Assembly: GCA_965237965.1 (NCBI GenBank)
Contig: CBDEGT010000002.1
Span: forward strand, 620,001-684,000
Direction of reading: 5' to 3'
Length of the DNA stretch: 64,000 nt
From: UBA2988 sp965237965
Lineage (GTDB): Bacteria > Gemmatimonadota > Gemmatimonadetes > Longimicrobiales > Gaopeijiaceae
Position 1 is the stretch's first letter; every line of letters begins with the position of its first letter. The notes below the pieces were generated by a model. The model ran no database searches and was not told the DNA's origin. It worked only from the letters and a program-made list of their open reading frames with translations. The position numbers and the translations under genes are program-made. This document shows positions 50,962-58,642 of the stretch, piece after piece.

Positions 50962-52768
50962 ATGCACACCGTAGTCCATGACGTCCTGCTGATCGGAGGC
51001 GGCGGTGCGGGGCTCCGGGCGGCCATCGCGGTTACCGAGGCGAACCCCGGTCTCAGGGTGGCGGTCGCCTCCAAGGTCTATCCAATGCGGAGTCACACGG
51101 TGTCGGCGGAGGGTGGGTCCGCGGCGGTGATCCGTCCCGAGGACAGCCTCGACGCGCACGCGTACGATACGATCAGCGGCGGCGACTGGATGTGCGACCA
51201 GGATGCCGTCGAGCTGTTCGTCAGGGAGGGACCCGATGAGATGCTGCGGCTCGAGCACTGGGGCTGCCCGTGGAGCCGGAACCCCGATGGGACCATCGCC
51301 ACTCGGCCCTTCGGGGGGATGAAAATCGAGCGCACCTGGTTCGCCGCGGACAAGACCGGCTTCCACATGCTGCACACGCTCTTCCAGACGACGCTCAAGT
51401 ACCCGCCCATCGTGCGCCACGACGAGTGGTTCGTAACCCGGCTTCTGGTGGAGGACGGCCGCTGCCACGGCGCCGTGGCTGTGGAGCTGGCTACCGGCGA
51501 GGTCCACGCGATCCTCGCCCGTGCAGTGATCCTGTGCACGGGAGGCGCGGGCAAGGTCTACCAGTACACCACGAACGCCAACATCAAGACCGGCGACGGC
51601 ATGGCACTGGCTTACCGGGCTGGGGCGCCCCTCAAAGGACATGGAGTTCGTGCAGTACCACCCCACCGGTCTCCCCTTCACCGGGATCCTGATCACGGAG
51701 GCCGCTCGCGCAGAGGGTGGGTGGCTCCTCAACAAGGACGGCTACCGCTACCTCCAGGACTACGACTTGGGCAAGCCCGAGCCCCGTCCCGTGCTGCGCT
51801 CCATGGAGCTGGGCCCGCGTGACCGGCTCTCCCAGGCTTTCGTCGGGGAGCTGGAGCAAGGGCGCACGGTGGCCACTCCGCACGGCCACGCGGTTTATCT
51901 GGACGTTCGCCACCTGGGCCAGCGGGTCATCGACGAGAAGATCCCCTTCGTGCGCGAGCTCTGCCTCAAGTACGAGAAGATCGACCCGGTCAGGGAGATG
52001 ATCCACGGTGCGGCCCGTCGTGCACTACATGATGGGCGGGGTCCACACCGACCTCGACGGCGCCACCCCGATCCCCGGGCTGTTCGCTGCCGGTGAGGTC
52101 GCTTGCGTGAGCATCAATGGTGCCAATCGGTTGGGCTCCAACTCGCTCACCGAGCTGCTGGTGTTCGGTGCGCGGGCCGGGGAGGCCGCGGCCCGTCACG
52201 CCGCTGGCGCTCCCGCGCCCTCCCAGTCGGTGCTGGCCCAGGGGCTGGACGAGGAGCGCCGCCTCCAGCAGCGCTTTCTTGGCGGGAAGGGGGGGCGTGA
52301 GCGCATCGCCGTCCTGCGTACCGAGATGCAGAAGACGTTGGAGGCAAGCGGCTGGTATTTATCGCGAAGGGGGCGCTCTCAAGGAGGGCACTGAGAAGGT
52401 GAAGGAGCTGAAGGAGCGCTTCGGAGACGTGGCTCTGGACGATCGCAGCCTCACCTTCAACACGGAGCTCCAGTCTGCGCTCGAGCTGGAGAATCTGCTG
52501 GATGTGGCCGAGTCCGTTCTCCCACTCGGCGCTCGCACGACGAGAGTCACGTGGCGCGCACCAGCGTACCGACTTCCCGAAGCGGGACGACCAGAACTAC
52601 CTCGCCCATTCCCTGGCCTTCGCCGCCGCGGGGGCACCTCGCATCGACTATTTGCCGGTCACGATCACCCGCTGGCCGCCCGGCGAGCGGGTCTATGGCA
52701 AGCCTGTGGCTGCAACGTCCGAGCCGTTCGGTGGGGCGGCAGCAGCGAAAGGAGGGGGTCAGACGTGA
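50962..52768 (+). CDS. frdA: Fumarate reductase flavoprotein subunit (interrupted by four +1 frameshifts)
   Basis: Together the frames give a complete FrdA: GGGGAGLRAAIA (FAD), HTVSAEGGSAAVI with the flavin-linking His, GGAGKVYQYTTNANIKTGDG, then DMEFVQYHPTGLPFTGILITEAAR, RPVVHYMMGGVHTD, INGANRLGSNSLTELLVFG, IYREGGALKEGTEKVKEL and SALARRESRGAHQRTDF. Each break is one extra base: AAA at 51634-51636, GG at 52007-52008, GG at 52350-52351 and CCC near 52524-52529. The final TGA overlaps the frdB GTG. Four breaks in an otherwise perfect essential-type subunit suggest consensus errors, but a real pseudogene cannot be excluded. Confidence 0.85.
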
Positions 52769-53505
52769 GCTCGGTCGCAGTGGAGGTATTGCGCTATAGC
52801 CCGGAGACGGAAGCGGAGCCCGCCTTCGAGAGCTTCGACGTTCCGTACGAGGACAACTGGATGGTCCTTGACGCACTCAACCACATCAAGGACAGCGTGG
52901 ACGGGACGCTCTCGTACCGGTGGGCGTGCCGGATGGGGGTCTGCGGAAGCTGCGGGATGATGGTCAACGGGAAGCCCGTACTCACCTGCACGACCTACGT
53001 CCAAGACGTGCTCCCGGGCCCGGTGCAGATCGAGCCGCTACGAGGCTTCCCCGTAGTACGCGATCTGGTCACGGACGTCCGGGATTTCATGACCAAGCTA
53101 CAGCGGGTGAAGCCCTGGATCATCCGCCAGGAGGAGAAGCCGCTGTCGGAGGGCGAATACCTCCAATCCCCTGAGGAGCTGCTGGACTACAAACAATACA
53201 GCATGTGCATCAACTGCATGCTCTGCTACTCGGCCTGTCCTATCTACGAGCTGGAGCCCGAGTTCATTGGACCCGCCGCCATCGCCCTGGCGCAGCGCTA
53301 CAACTACGACTCCAGGGACCAGGGCCGGGAGGAGCGGATGGACGTCCTCTCTCAACACGACGGCATGTGGGGGTGCACGTTCGTGGGTGAGTGCTCTGTG
53401 GTGTGTCCGAAAAAGGTGGATCCGGCCGGCGCGATCCAGCGCTACAAGCTCGACGCCACCGTGGACTGGTTCACTTCGGTGCTGATGCCATGGCGGAAGC
53501 CCTGA
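52765..53505 (+). CDS. frdB: Fumarate reductase iron-sulfur subunit
   Basis: 246 residues. The [2Fe-2S] domain has SYRWACRMGVCGSCGMMVNGKP...C, and the C-terminal domain binds [4Fe-4S] and [3Fe-4S] through SMCINCMLCYSACPIY and CTFVGECSVVCPKKVDPA. It links FrdA to quinol in the membrane anchor. GTG 52765 has AAAGGAGGGGG upstream and overlaps the frdA stop. The frame is intact, in contrast to frdA. Confidence 0.95.
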   Translation: MSSVAVEVLRYSPETEAEPAFESFDVPYEDNWMVLDALNHIKDSVDGTLSYRWACRMGVCGSCGMMVNGKPVLTCTTYVQDVLPGPVQIEPLRGFPVVRDLVTDVRDFMTKLQRVKPWIIRQEEKPLSEGEYLQSPEELLDYKQYSMCINCMLCYSACPIYELEPEFIGPAAIALAQRYNYDSRDQGREERMDVLSQHDGMWGCTFVGECSVVCPKKVDPAGAIQRYKLDATVDWFTSVLMPWRKP

Positions 53506-53921
53506 AGCCCGCGTCCGGCTACACACGCTACCATCCGAAGTGGCACCGGGAGCGGGTGCCCATCTTCTGGTGGGTGCGCAGCTTTCCGTACGTCAAGTTC
53601 ATTGGCCGGGAGCTCACTAGCGTCTTCGTGGCCTACGCCGCGGGCCTGCTCGTGGTGCAGGCCTGGGCGGTGGGGGAAGGAGTTGAGGCTAACGCCCGCC
53701 TGTGGGAGTGGCTCGCGCACCCTGTGGTGCTGGCATGGCACGGCGTCCTTCTTGCGGCCCTCCTTTTCCACACCGTGACCTGGCTCAACCTCACCCCCCA
53801 GGCGCTGGCGCTCCGGTTCGGCCGGCACCGGGTGCCTAAGGCTGCGGTCTGGGCGGGTCACTACGCCGCCTGGATCGTGCTTTCACTGGTCGTCGTCTGG
53901 GTCTTCGTGGGGCTGGCGTGA
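53490..53921 (+). CDS. frdC: Fumarate reductase membrane anchor subunit C
   Basis: 143 residues. YHPKWHRERVPIFWWVRSFPYVKFIGRELTSVFVAYA opens the E. coli-type FrdC, followed by three membrane helices with HGVLLAALLFHTVTWLNLTPQ. Haem-free, quinone-binding anchor. ATG 53490 overlaps the frdB 3' end by 16 bp, and its stop overlaps frdD. Confidence 0.92.
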   Translation: MAEALKPASGYTRYHPKWHRERVPIFWWVRSFPYVKFIGRELTSVFVAYAAGLLVVQAWAVGEGVEANARLWEWLAHPVVLAWHGVLLAALLFHTVTWLNLTPQALALRFGRHRVPKAAVWAGHYAAWIVLSLVVVWVFVGLA

Positions 53922-54280
53922 TGGCCCGGCGCTCTCGGGAACCGGTGCTGTGGGCGATGTTCAGCGGCGGAGGTATGGCGGCTGCCATGCTGCTTCCTGC
54001 GACTGTGGCGGTGCTCTGGATCGCCGCACCCCTGGGTTGGGTGGAGCCTCCGTCGTACGAGGGGCTGCGTGCCCTATTCCTGCACCCCCTGGGGCGCGTC
54101 GCTCTCTTCACGCTGGCCACGCTCTGCTTCTTTCACTGGGCCCACCGGTTCCGTTACACGCTCTACGACGGTCTGCAGCTCTATCACCTGAACCAGCTCA
54201 TCGCAGTCCTAACGTATGGGATCGCCACGGCCCTCGCGGTTGGCGCTGGCGTCGTGCTCGGCATGTTGGGAGGCGGATGA
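53921..54280 (+). CDS. frdD: Fumarate reductase membrane anchor subunit D
   Basis: 119 residues with three membrane helices: PVLWAMFSGGGMAAAMLLPATVAVLW, PLGRVALFTLATLCFFHWAHRFRYTLYDGLQL and NQLIAVLTYGIATALAVGAGVVLG. HWAHRFRYTLYDGL is the signature of FrdD. ATG 53921 directly follows (TGATG) frdC; a GTG three bases earlier is an alternative. The complex as a whole is of the enterobacterial menaquinol:fumarate reductase type, pointing to anaerobic respiration or a reversible SDH. Confidence 0.92.
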   Translation: MARRSREPVLWAMFSGGGMAAAMLLPATVAVLWIAAPLGWVEPPSYEGLRALFLHPLGRVALFTLATLCFFHWAHRFRYTLYDGLQLYHLNQLIAVLTYGIATALAVGAGVVLGMLGGG

Positions 54281-54375
54281 TGTTCGAGCTCGAGGCACCA
54301 TCCCACCCGAGGAACGCGTGGTGGACGACGCCTACGACCCGCTGAGCAAGCTGGTACGACTGGTGTTTGGGAGGG

Positions 54376-54383
54376 GGAATAAG
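54376..54383. repeat. 8-bp target-site duplication, left
   Basis: GGAATAAG directly outside the left inverted repeat; identical to 56619-56626. Confidence 0.9.
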
Positions 54384-54408
54384 GGCAATAACATACTTGA
54401 CACACCCA
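54384..54408. repeat. Left terminal inverted repeat of IS1595-family element
   Basis: The first 15 bases, GGCAATAACATACTT, are the exact reverse complement of 56604-56618. In the next 10 bases about six or seven still match. The -35 hexamer of the transposase promoter begins inside this repeat. Confidence 0.9.
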
Positions 54409-54425
54409 TAATTCTCCCTTAGATT
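54397..54425 (+). promoter_or_regulatory. Transposase promoter
   Basis: Consensus TTGACA (54397-54402), a 17-bp spacer, and TAGATT (54420-54425). The -35 overlaps the end of the perfect inverted repeat, so transposase binding to the end could repress its own gene. Confidence 0.75.
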
Positions 54426-54464
54426 GGAGGTAGGTAAAGACACCCAGACAAAGTAGAAAGGACC

Positions 54465-55418
54465 ATGACCGACCAGACCGAAGGCCCCGAGACTCTCCTC
54501 AACGCCATCCGGCACTTCGCTGACGAAGACGTTGCCCTGGCATTCGTCGCTGACCTTCGCTGGCCCGACGGCGAGCAAGTTTGTCCGAAGTGTGGGAGCG
54601 TTGGCGAACACTACTTCCTCAAGACCCGTCGCGTCTGGAAGTGCCGGGACTGCCGCAAGCAATTTTCCATCAAGGTCGGGACCATCTTTGAGGACTCCCC
54701 GATCTCTCTGTCCAAGTGGTTGCCCGCCGTCTGGATGCTCGTGAACTGCAAGAACGGTATAAGCTCTTACGAGTTGTCCCGTGCGCTTGGCGTCACCCAG
54801 AAGTCCGCATGGTTCATGCTCCATCGTATCCGGCTTGCCATGAAGGACGACGGTGGGTTCTGGACCAAGATGGACGGCGAAATCGAAGTGGATGAGACGT
54901 ACATCGGCGGCAAGGCCAAAAACATGCACCGGGAACGCCGCAAGCGGATCATCAAGAGCACCGGCGGACACGACAAGACCGCTGTCTTGGGCCTCTTGGA
55001 GCGTCCCCGGAACTCCCCCCACTCGCTGGTCCGCACCCACGTCCTGAGCGACGTAACCAAGCGTACCATGCAGGGCCATGTGCGAGATAACGTCGAGGAA
55101 GGTGCCAACCTGTACACCGACCGACACTGGGGCTACTACGGGCTCAGGTCCGCCTACATCCATGACGTTGTTGACCACGCGATGGAATACGTGCGCGGGC
55201 GCATCCACACCAACGGGATAGAGAACTTTTGGTCCCTCGTGAAACGTGCGATCCACGGCACCTACGTTTCCATCGAGCCGTTCCATGTCTTCCGCTACCT
55301 CGATGAGCAGGCGTTCCGGTTCAACAACCGGGGCGACAACGACCGTGGCCGATTCCTGAGTGCCATTAGGTCCGTCGTCGGGAGGCGCTTGACATACGCC
55401 GAGTTGACCGGAGAATGA
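54465..55418 (+). CDS. IS1595-family transposase
   Basis: 317 residues. The N-terminal zinc ribbon CPKCG...CRDCRKQFSIKVGT (about residues 40-70), an HTH (YELSRALGVTQKSAWFMLHRIR), then the ISXO2-like DDE domain: EVDETYIGGK with the first Asp near residue 143, YTDRHWGYYGL with the second, and GIENFWSLVKRAIHGTY with the Glu/Asn-type third position. AAAGGA precedes ATG 54465 by two bases less than ideal spacing. It is full length, with no frameshift. Confidence 0.95.
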   Translation: MTDQTEGPETLLNAIRHFADEDVALAFVADLRWPDGEQVCPKCGSVGEHYFLKTRRVWKCRDCRKQFSIKVGTIFEDSPISLSKWLPAVWMLVNCKNGISSYELSRALGVTQKSAWFMLHRIRLAMKDDGGFWTKMDGEIEVDETYIGGKAKNMHRERRKRIIKSTGGHDKTAVLGLLERPRNSPHSLVRTHVLSDVTKRTMQGHVRDNVEEGANLYTDRHWGYYGLRSAYIHDVVDHAMEYVRGRIHTNGIENFWSLVKRAIHGTYVSIEPFHVFRYLDEQAFRFNNRGDNDRGRFLSAIRSVVGRRLTYAELTGE

Positions 55419-55422
55419 GCGC

Positions 55423-55608
55423 ATGAGGGAGCCAGAGGACGAGACGAAGAGAGGTCCGCCCCGTACCTCAGACGCGGACCCAAGCCCCGCCCGGGTTGTC
55501 GAGGGCGGCTTGGGGATGCGTCGCTTGGCAGAAGCGATGCGGCACCTACTTCGGTCCCCCAAGAAGAGCGGAAGTACTAGCCGGGACTCGCCAAAGAGTG
55601 TAAACTGA
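55423..55608 (+). CDS. Small ORF after the transposase, 61 residues
   Basis: Starts four bases after the transposase stop. The protein is charged and Pro/Ser-rich at both ends with a central helix (LGMRRLAEAMRHLLRSP). Function unknown. It is followed immediately by a terminator whose stem overlaps its stop codon, which supports transcription with the transposase. Confidence 0.45.
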   Translation: MREPEDETKRGPPRTSDADPSPARVVEGGLGMRRLAEAMRHLLRSPKKSGSTSRDSPKSVN

Positions 55609-55628
55609 AGCAAGGGGCTTCGGTTTTT
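55604..55628 (+). terminator. Intrinsic terminator of the transposase unit
   Basis: ACTGAAGC (55604-55611) pairs with GCTTCGGT (55617-55624; one G-U pair) across a 5-nt loop, followed by TTTTT. It separates the transposase unit from the toxin-antitoxin unit. Confidence 0.75.
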
Positions 55629-55646
55629 GTTCGGGGGTGTATACGA

Positions 55647-55659
55647 CTAACGGTGTTAG
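55647..55659. promoter_or_regulatory. Palindrome upstream of the antitoxin gene
   Basis: CTAAC-GGT-GTTAG, a perfect 5-bp dyad 83 bases before the antitoxin ATG, in the short gap after the terminator. Its position fits an autoregulatory operator of a toxin-antitoxin pair, but no promoter with good hexamers could be assigned. Confidence 0.35.
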
Positions 55660-55741
55660 CTTTATGTGCTGTAGTCCATCTATGTGGGGTTTTCGTGTCT
55701 CGGGGCGAGCCACTCACTAGACAAAGGGTAAGGTGGACACG

Positions 55742-56278
55742 ATGACAATTGGGATTAAGAGGTTGACTGGGGTGGACAGAAAACTTGGTGAACTGATCCT
55801 CTACATTTCTCGGAAGTGCGAGGAGGACAAGCGTTACGGCGCCACGAAGTTGAACAAGATTCTGTTCTATTCCGATTTCATCCACTACGGCAAGACCGGC
55901 AAATCGATTACGGGGGCGGGGTATCAGCGATTGAAGTGGGGTCCCGCACCACGTCGGCTGGTACCTGTGCGCGACGAACTCTTGGAGTCGGGAGCACTTG
56001 TGGTCCAGGAGAAAGAGTATCTGGGTCGCCCACAACAGCGGCCCCTAGCCCTCCGGGATGCGGACCTATCTGAGTTCACTGGGGCAGAGATCGCAGTGGT
56101 GGATGAGACTATTGAGGCGTTATGGAACGCCAACGCGAATGATGTGAGTGATTTTTCTCATCGTTTCCCTGGCTGGAAAATAGCTGAAGAGGGTGAGGAA
56201 ATCCCCTACGAAACGGTATTCCTCGCGGACCGTATGTTGACGCAGGCAGAGAAAGATTACGCCTTGGAGTTGATATAA
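55742..56278 (+). CDS. Panacea-domain (SocA-like/DUF4065) antitoxin
   Basis: 178 residues. LGELILYISRKCEEDKRYGATKLNKILFYSDFIHYGKTGKSITGA is the Panacea hallmark, and YQRLKWGPAPRRLVPVRDELLESG matches the following conserved part. Panacea proteins are versatile antitoxins that neutralise a neighbouring toxin by direct binding. ATG 55742 has AAGGTGG six bases upstream (a GTG at 55733 is also in frame). The toxin gene follows after 7 bp. Base composition is lower in G+C than the host genes, as for the rest of the element. Confidence 0.85.
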   Translation: MTIGIKRLTGVDRKLGELILYISRKCEEDKRYGATKLNKILFYSDFIHYGKTGKSITGAGYQRLKWGPAPRRLVPVRDELLESGALVVQEKEYLGRPQQRPLALRDADLSEFTGAEIAVVDETIEALWNANANDVSDFSHRFPGWKIAEEGEEIPYETVFLADRMLTQAEKDYALELI

Positions 56279-56285
56279 CACTCAC

Positions 56286-56573
56286 ATGGCAAGTCACCGC
56301 GAGGTCGTTTACACTGAACTGTTCGACTCTGACCGGAAAGAATTAGAGAGTAGCGTCGAACGATGGGACGAAATTTTCCGTGCGGTTGAGTGGGCGTTGT
56401 GTCGTGCACCCGAGAAGGGCCAAGAAACGTCTGCATATGGCATTTTTGCACGTACGACGGACGACTGGCCCGAGGTGCCACCCCTGGTTGTTTACTACAT
56501 CTTCGATGAGAACGAAGTCACGGTCCTGAGTGTCCGCCTCGCCGATATCGACCCAGACGGCGACGAAGGGTAA
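56286..56573 (+). CDS. RelE/ParE-like toxin paired with Panacea antitoxin
   Basis: 95 residues. A helical N-terminus (FDSDRKELESSVERWDEIFRAVEWALCRAPEKG), a middle with IFARTTDDWPEVPPL, and the final beta strands LVVYYIFDENEVTVLSVRLAD, as in RelE-fold mRNA interferases and ParE relatives. The Arg in the SVRLAD strand is the likely functional residue; the classical RelE Tyr/Lys set is not fully recognisable. It is translated directly after the antitoxin. The RelE assignment comes from pattern only; the TA assignment rests on pairing with Panacea. Confidence 0.7.
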   Translation: MASHREVVYTELFDSDRKELESSVERWDEIFRAVEWALCRAPEKGQETSAYGIFARTTDDWPEVPPLVVYYIFDENEVTVLSVRLADIDPDGDEG

Positions 56574-56593
56574 CGACCCCGCCATCTGACCGT

Positions 56594-56618
56594 TGGGTGC
56601 GCTAAGTATGTTATTGCC
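56594..56618. repeat. Right terminal inverted repeat
   Basis: Ends with AAGTATGTTATTGCC (56604-56618), the exact reverse complement of the left end; the inner 10 bases match imperfectly. Confidence 0.9.
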
Positions 56619-56626
56619 GGAATAAG
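56619..56626. repeat. 8-bp target-site duplication, right
   Basis: GGAATAAG, identical to the left copy. Confidence 0.9.
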
Positions 56627-56663
56627 GAGGGGAAGCAGTAGGTTCGCGTCGAGGGAGGACCCG

Positions 56664-57164
56664 ATGTTCACGCTCAAGAAGCTCAGCCGGGACGGAATCG
56701 CGCGCGCGCTCCGGAAGGTGGAGCGTTACCGGCTCCTCAACGAGCCGTGGGAGGCGGAGAGTATTTGCCGGGACGTGCTCGAATCCCAGCCCGACCACCA
56801 GGAGGCGCTGATCTCTCTACTGCTCGCGATGACCGATCAGTTCAACCGCGAGGGTGGTCCGGACGTCGAAAAGGCACGCGCCCTCCTCCCGGGCATCAGG
56901 GGCGAGTACGAGCAGGCGTACTACGCGGGGATCATCTGCGAGCGGAAGGGATCGGCCCTGCGTGAGCGGGACGCGCCCGGCTCGGGGCCGATCGTGTACG
57001 ACTGGTTGCGTCAGGCGATGGATCACTACGAACGGGCAGAAGGGCTCCGCACGGCGGGCAACGACGACGCGCTCCTGCGCTGGAACACGTGCGCCCGGGT
57101 GATCGACGAGAACCCGCAGATTCAGCCGCCGTCCGAGACCCGTGTCTTGGAGATGCTGGAGTAG
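56664..57164 (+). CDS. TPR-like hypothetical protein
   Basis: 166 residues, fully helical in pattern: RALRKVERYRLLNEPWEAESICRDVLESQPDHQEALISLLLAMTDQ resembles two TPR repeats, and AMDHYERAEGLRTAGNDDALLRWNTCARVI a third. No signal peptide. The insertion element lies 38 bp before its start, so its native promoter may have been displaced. Function unknown; it may act as a protein-interaction module. Confidence 0.7.
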   Translation: MFTLKKLSRDGIARALRKVERYRLLNEPWEAESICRDVLESQPDHQEALISLLLAMTDQFNREGGPDVEKARALLPGIRGEYEQAYYAGIICERKGSALRERDAPGSGPIVYDWLRQAMDHYERAEGLRTAGNDDALLRWNTCARVIDENPQIQPPSETRVLEMLE

Positions 57165-57191
57165 CTCCGGGCGCGCGAGCACCCCCGGGTG

Positions 57192-57914
57192 TCAAGCGAG
57201 CAGCTCCCGGGCGCGCGCCCAGATCCGGTCGAACATCTCCTCGGTCAGCGTACCGGTGAACGTGTTCTGCTGGCTCGGGTGATAGGAGGCGAGCAGCCGC
57301 ACCGTCGTCTCGCCCGTGGCCCCTGGTCGCCCCGCTTCGATCTCGGCGCCGTGCGCGAACGAACCCCGTGGTCTCGGGATTCGCCAGCCGGCCTCCTCGA
57401 GCACGCGCTGCACGTGTGTCCAGGCGAGTCTACCGAGCGCCACGATCACCCGCACCCGCGGGGTGAGCTCGAGCTCGGCCTTCAGGTACGGCTGGCAGCT
57501 GGCGCGCTCGGACGGGCGGGGTTGGTTCCCCGGAGGTGCGCAGCGGACGGCTGCGGTGACGAGGCAGCCGTCCAGGACGAGTCCGTCCTCGCGGGAGCGT
57601 GCGTGCGGTTGGTTGGCGAATCCCGCGCGGTGGAGGGCCCGGTAGAGCCAGTCACCCGAACGGTCGCCCGTGAACATGCGTCCCGTGCGGTTGGCTCCGT
57701 GGGCCGCGGGCGCGAGACCCACGATCAAGAGGCGCGGGTCGGGATCGCCGAAGGCGGGCACCGGTCGTCCCCAGTACTCCTGATCGCGGTACGCTGCCCT
57801 ACGGGTTTCCGCGACCTCTTCGCGCCATGCAACCAACCGAGGACAGCGCCGGCATGTGACGATCCGCTCCTCGACCTCGGGCAGCGAAGAGAGCACCGGA
57901 AGGTCGCCGGTCAC
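57192..57914 (-). CDS. Uracil-DNA glycosylase, family 5 (UdgB) type
   Basis: About 240 residues. An iron-sulfur type Cys pair CRRCPRL sits near residue 25, followed by motif A GLAPAAHGANRTGRMFTGD (family 5 has Ala where other families carry Asp/Asn) and the C-terminal motif LLASYHPSQQNTFTG. It removes uracil and other deaminated bases from DNA. GTG 57914 gives the family length; the longer frame upstream is rejected. Base excision repair gene standing alone. Confidence 0.88.
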   Translation of the reverse strand: MTGDLPVLSSLPEVEERIVTCRRCPRLVAWREEVAETRRAAYRDQEYWGRPVPAFGDPDPRLLIVGLAPAAHGANRTGRMFTGDRSGDWLYRALHRAGFANQPHARSREDGLVLDGCLVTAAVRCAPPGNQPRPSERASCQPYLKAELELTPRVRVIVALGRLAWTHVQRVLEEAGWRIPRPRGSFAHGAEIEAGRPGATGETTVRLLASYHPSQQNTFTGTLTEEMFDRIWARARELLA

Positions 57915-58222
57915 CGCGTGACCTCGAGCTGGAAGAAGGCGACCTCCGGAGGAGAGCCGAGGGCACAGGTGGAGGTTGGAGACGTGAGCGTGAGCGGTGG
58001 TGTCATGAGACGTTTCCCCAGCTCCTTCCATTCGATCGATCCGCCGCGGTCGTACGGGGCGCGCAGGGCCACGGGTCCCACAGCCTGGGCCCTCGCCTCG
58101 CCGTGCGCCACCGTCCGGCCTGGCGGCGTCACGACCCCGCTCCTGGGTTCGCGCACGCGGGAATCCCTCCGGCTGTTAGATTGAGGCTTGACCGAGCTTC
58201 CCGCAGGACCTGAGATGGCCTC

Positions 58223-58600
58223 GTGACTCCATTTACCACCGCCCTCCTCGTGGTGGTGCTCGCCCAGTCGGTGGCGCTCGGCGTGCTCCTCCGCCATCGC
58301 TGGCCGTCGAAGGCAGCGAACGAGCGGCGCGTCGCCCAGACTCCCACGTCCGGTCTCGAGGATGCACACACGCACGACGCCGAACCTCGTAGGCGCTGGG
58401 AGGCGCTGGACGTTACGCGCCTACATGAGGTGAACCGTGAGGAGGTGGAGAAGGTGCTCGCGAAAACTCGGGCTGGGGGGGTCAAGAGTCTGACCCCGGA
58501 CGAGCGCGCCTTCCTGGACCGGATGTCCGATGCTCAGGCTCGGACCGCGGGGCGCGGCGGCGAAGGCGGTGCGCCAAGCCAGCTCCCCCGCCCTTCCTGA
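58223..58600 (+). CDS. Single-pass membrane protein with LTPDERAFLDRMS motif
   Basis: 125 residues: an N-terminal membrane helix (TALLVVVLAQSVALGVLL), a variable linker, and the conserved soluble motif LHEVNREEVEKVLAKTRAGGVKSLTPDERAFLDRMS, which is also found as a C-terminal tail on rhomboid-like proteins. Function unknown. Start GTG 58223. Confidence 0.6.
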   Translation: MTPFTTALLVVVLAQSVALGVLLRHRWPSKAANERRVAQTPTSGLEDAHTHDAEPRRRWEALDVTRLHEVNREEVEKVLAKTRAGGVKSLTPDERAFLDRMSDAQARTAGRGGEGGAPSQLPRPS

Positions 58601-58642
58601 GCGCTCGATAGACGCGCCCGCGCGATCGAGCCGGCCCGCGCA

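Larger units (their letters stand above)
54384..56618 (+). mobile_element. IS1595-family insertion element with toxin-antitoxin passengers
   Basis: A 2,235-bp element bounded by terminal inverted repeats (15 bp perfect, extending imperfectly to 25) and flanked by an 8-bp duplication GGAATAAG, the length usual for IS1595. It carries a DDE transposase, a small ORF, a Panacea-type antitoxin and a RelE-like toxin. Its 3' half is clearly A+T-richer than the surrounding genome. It sits between frdD and a TPR gene; removing it restores a continuous intergenic sequence. Both ends and the transposase look intact, so it may still move. Confidence 0.92.

Noticed and set aside
55733..55741. GTG start for the antitoxin
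   Set aside because: In frame, but ATG 55742 has better spacing to AAGGTGG; the difference is only three codons.
57911..58375. 154-codon minus-strand ORF whose stop overlaps the glycosylase GTG
   Set aside because: The overlap is suggestive, but most of the frame is antisense to the 58223 membrane-protein gene and no family is recognisable.
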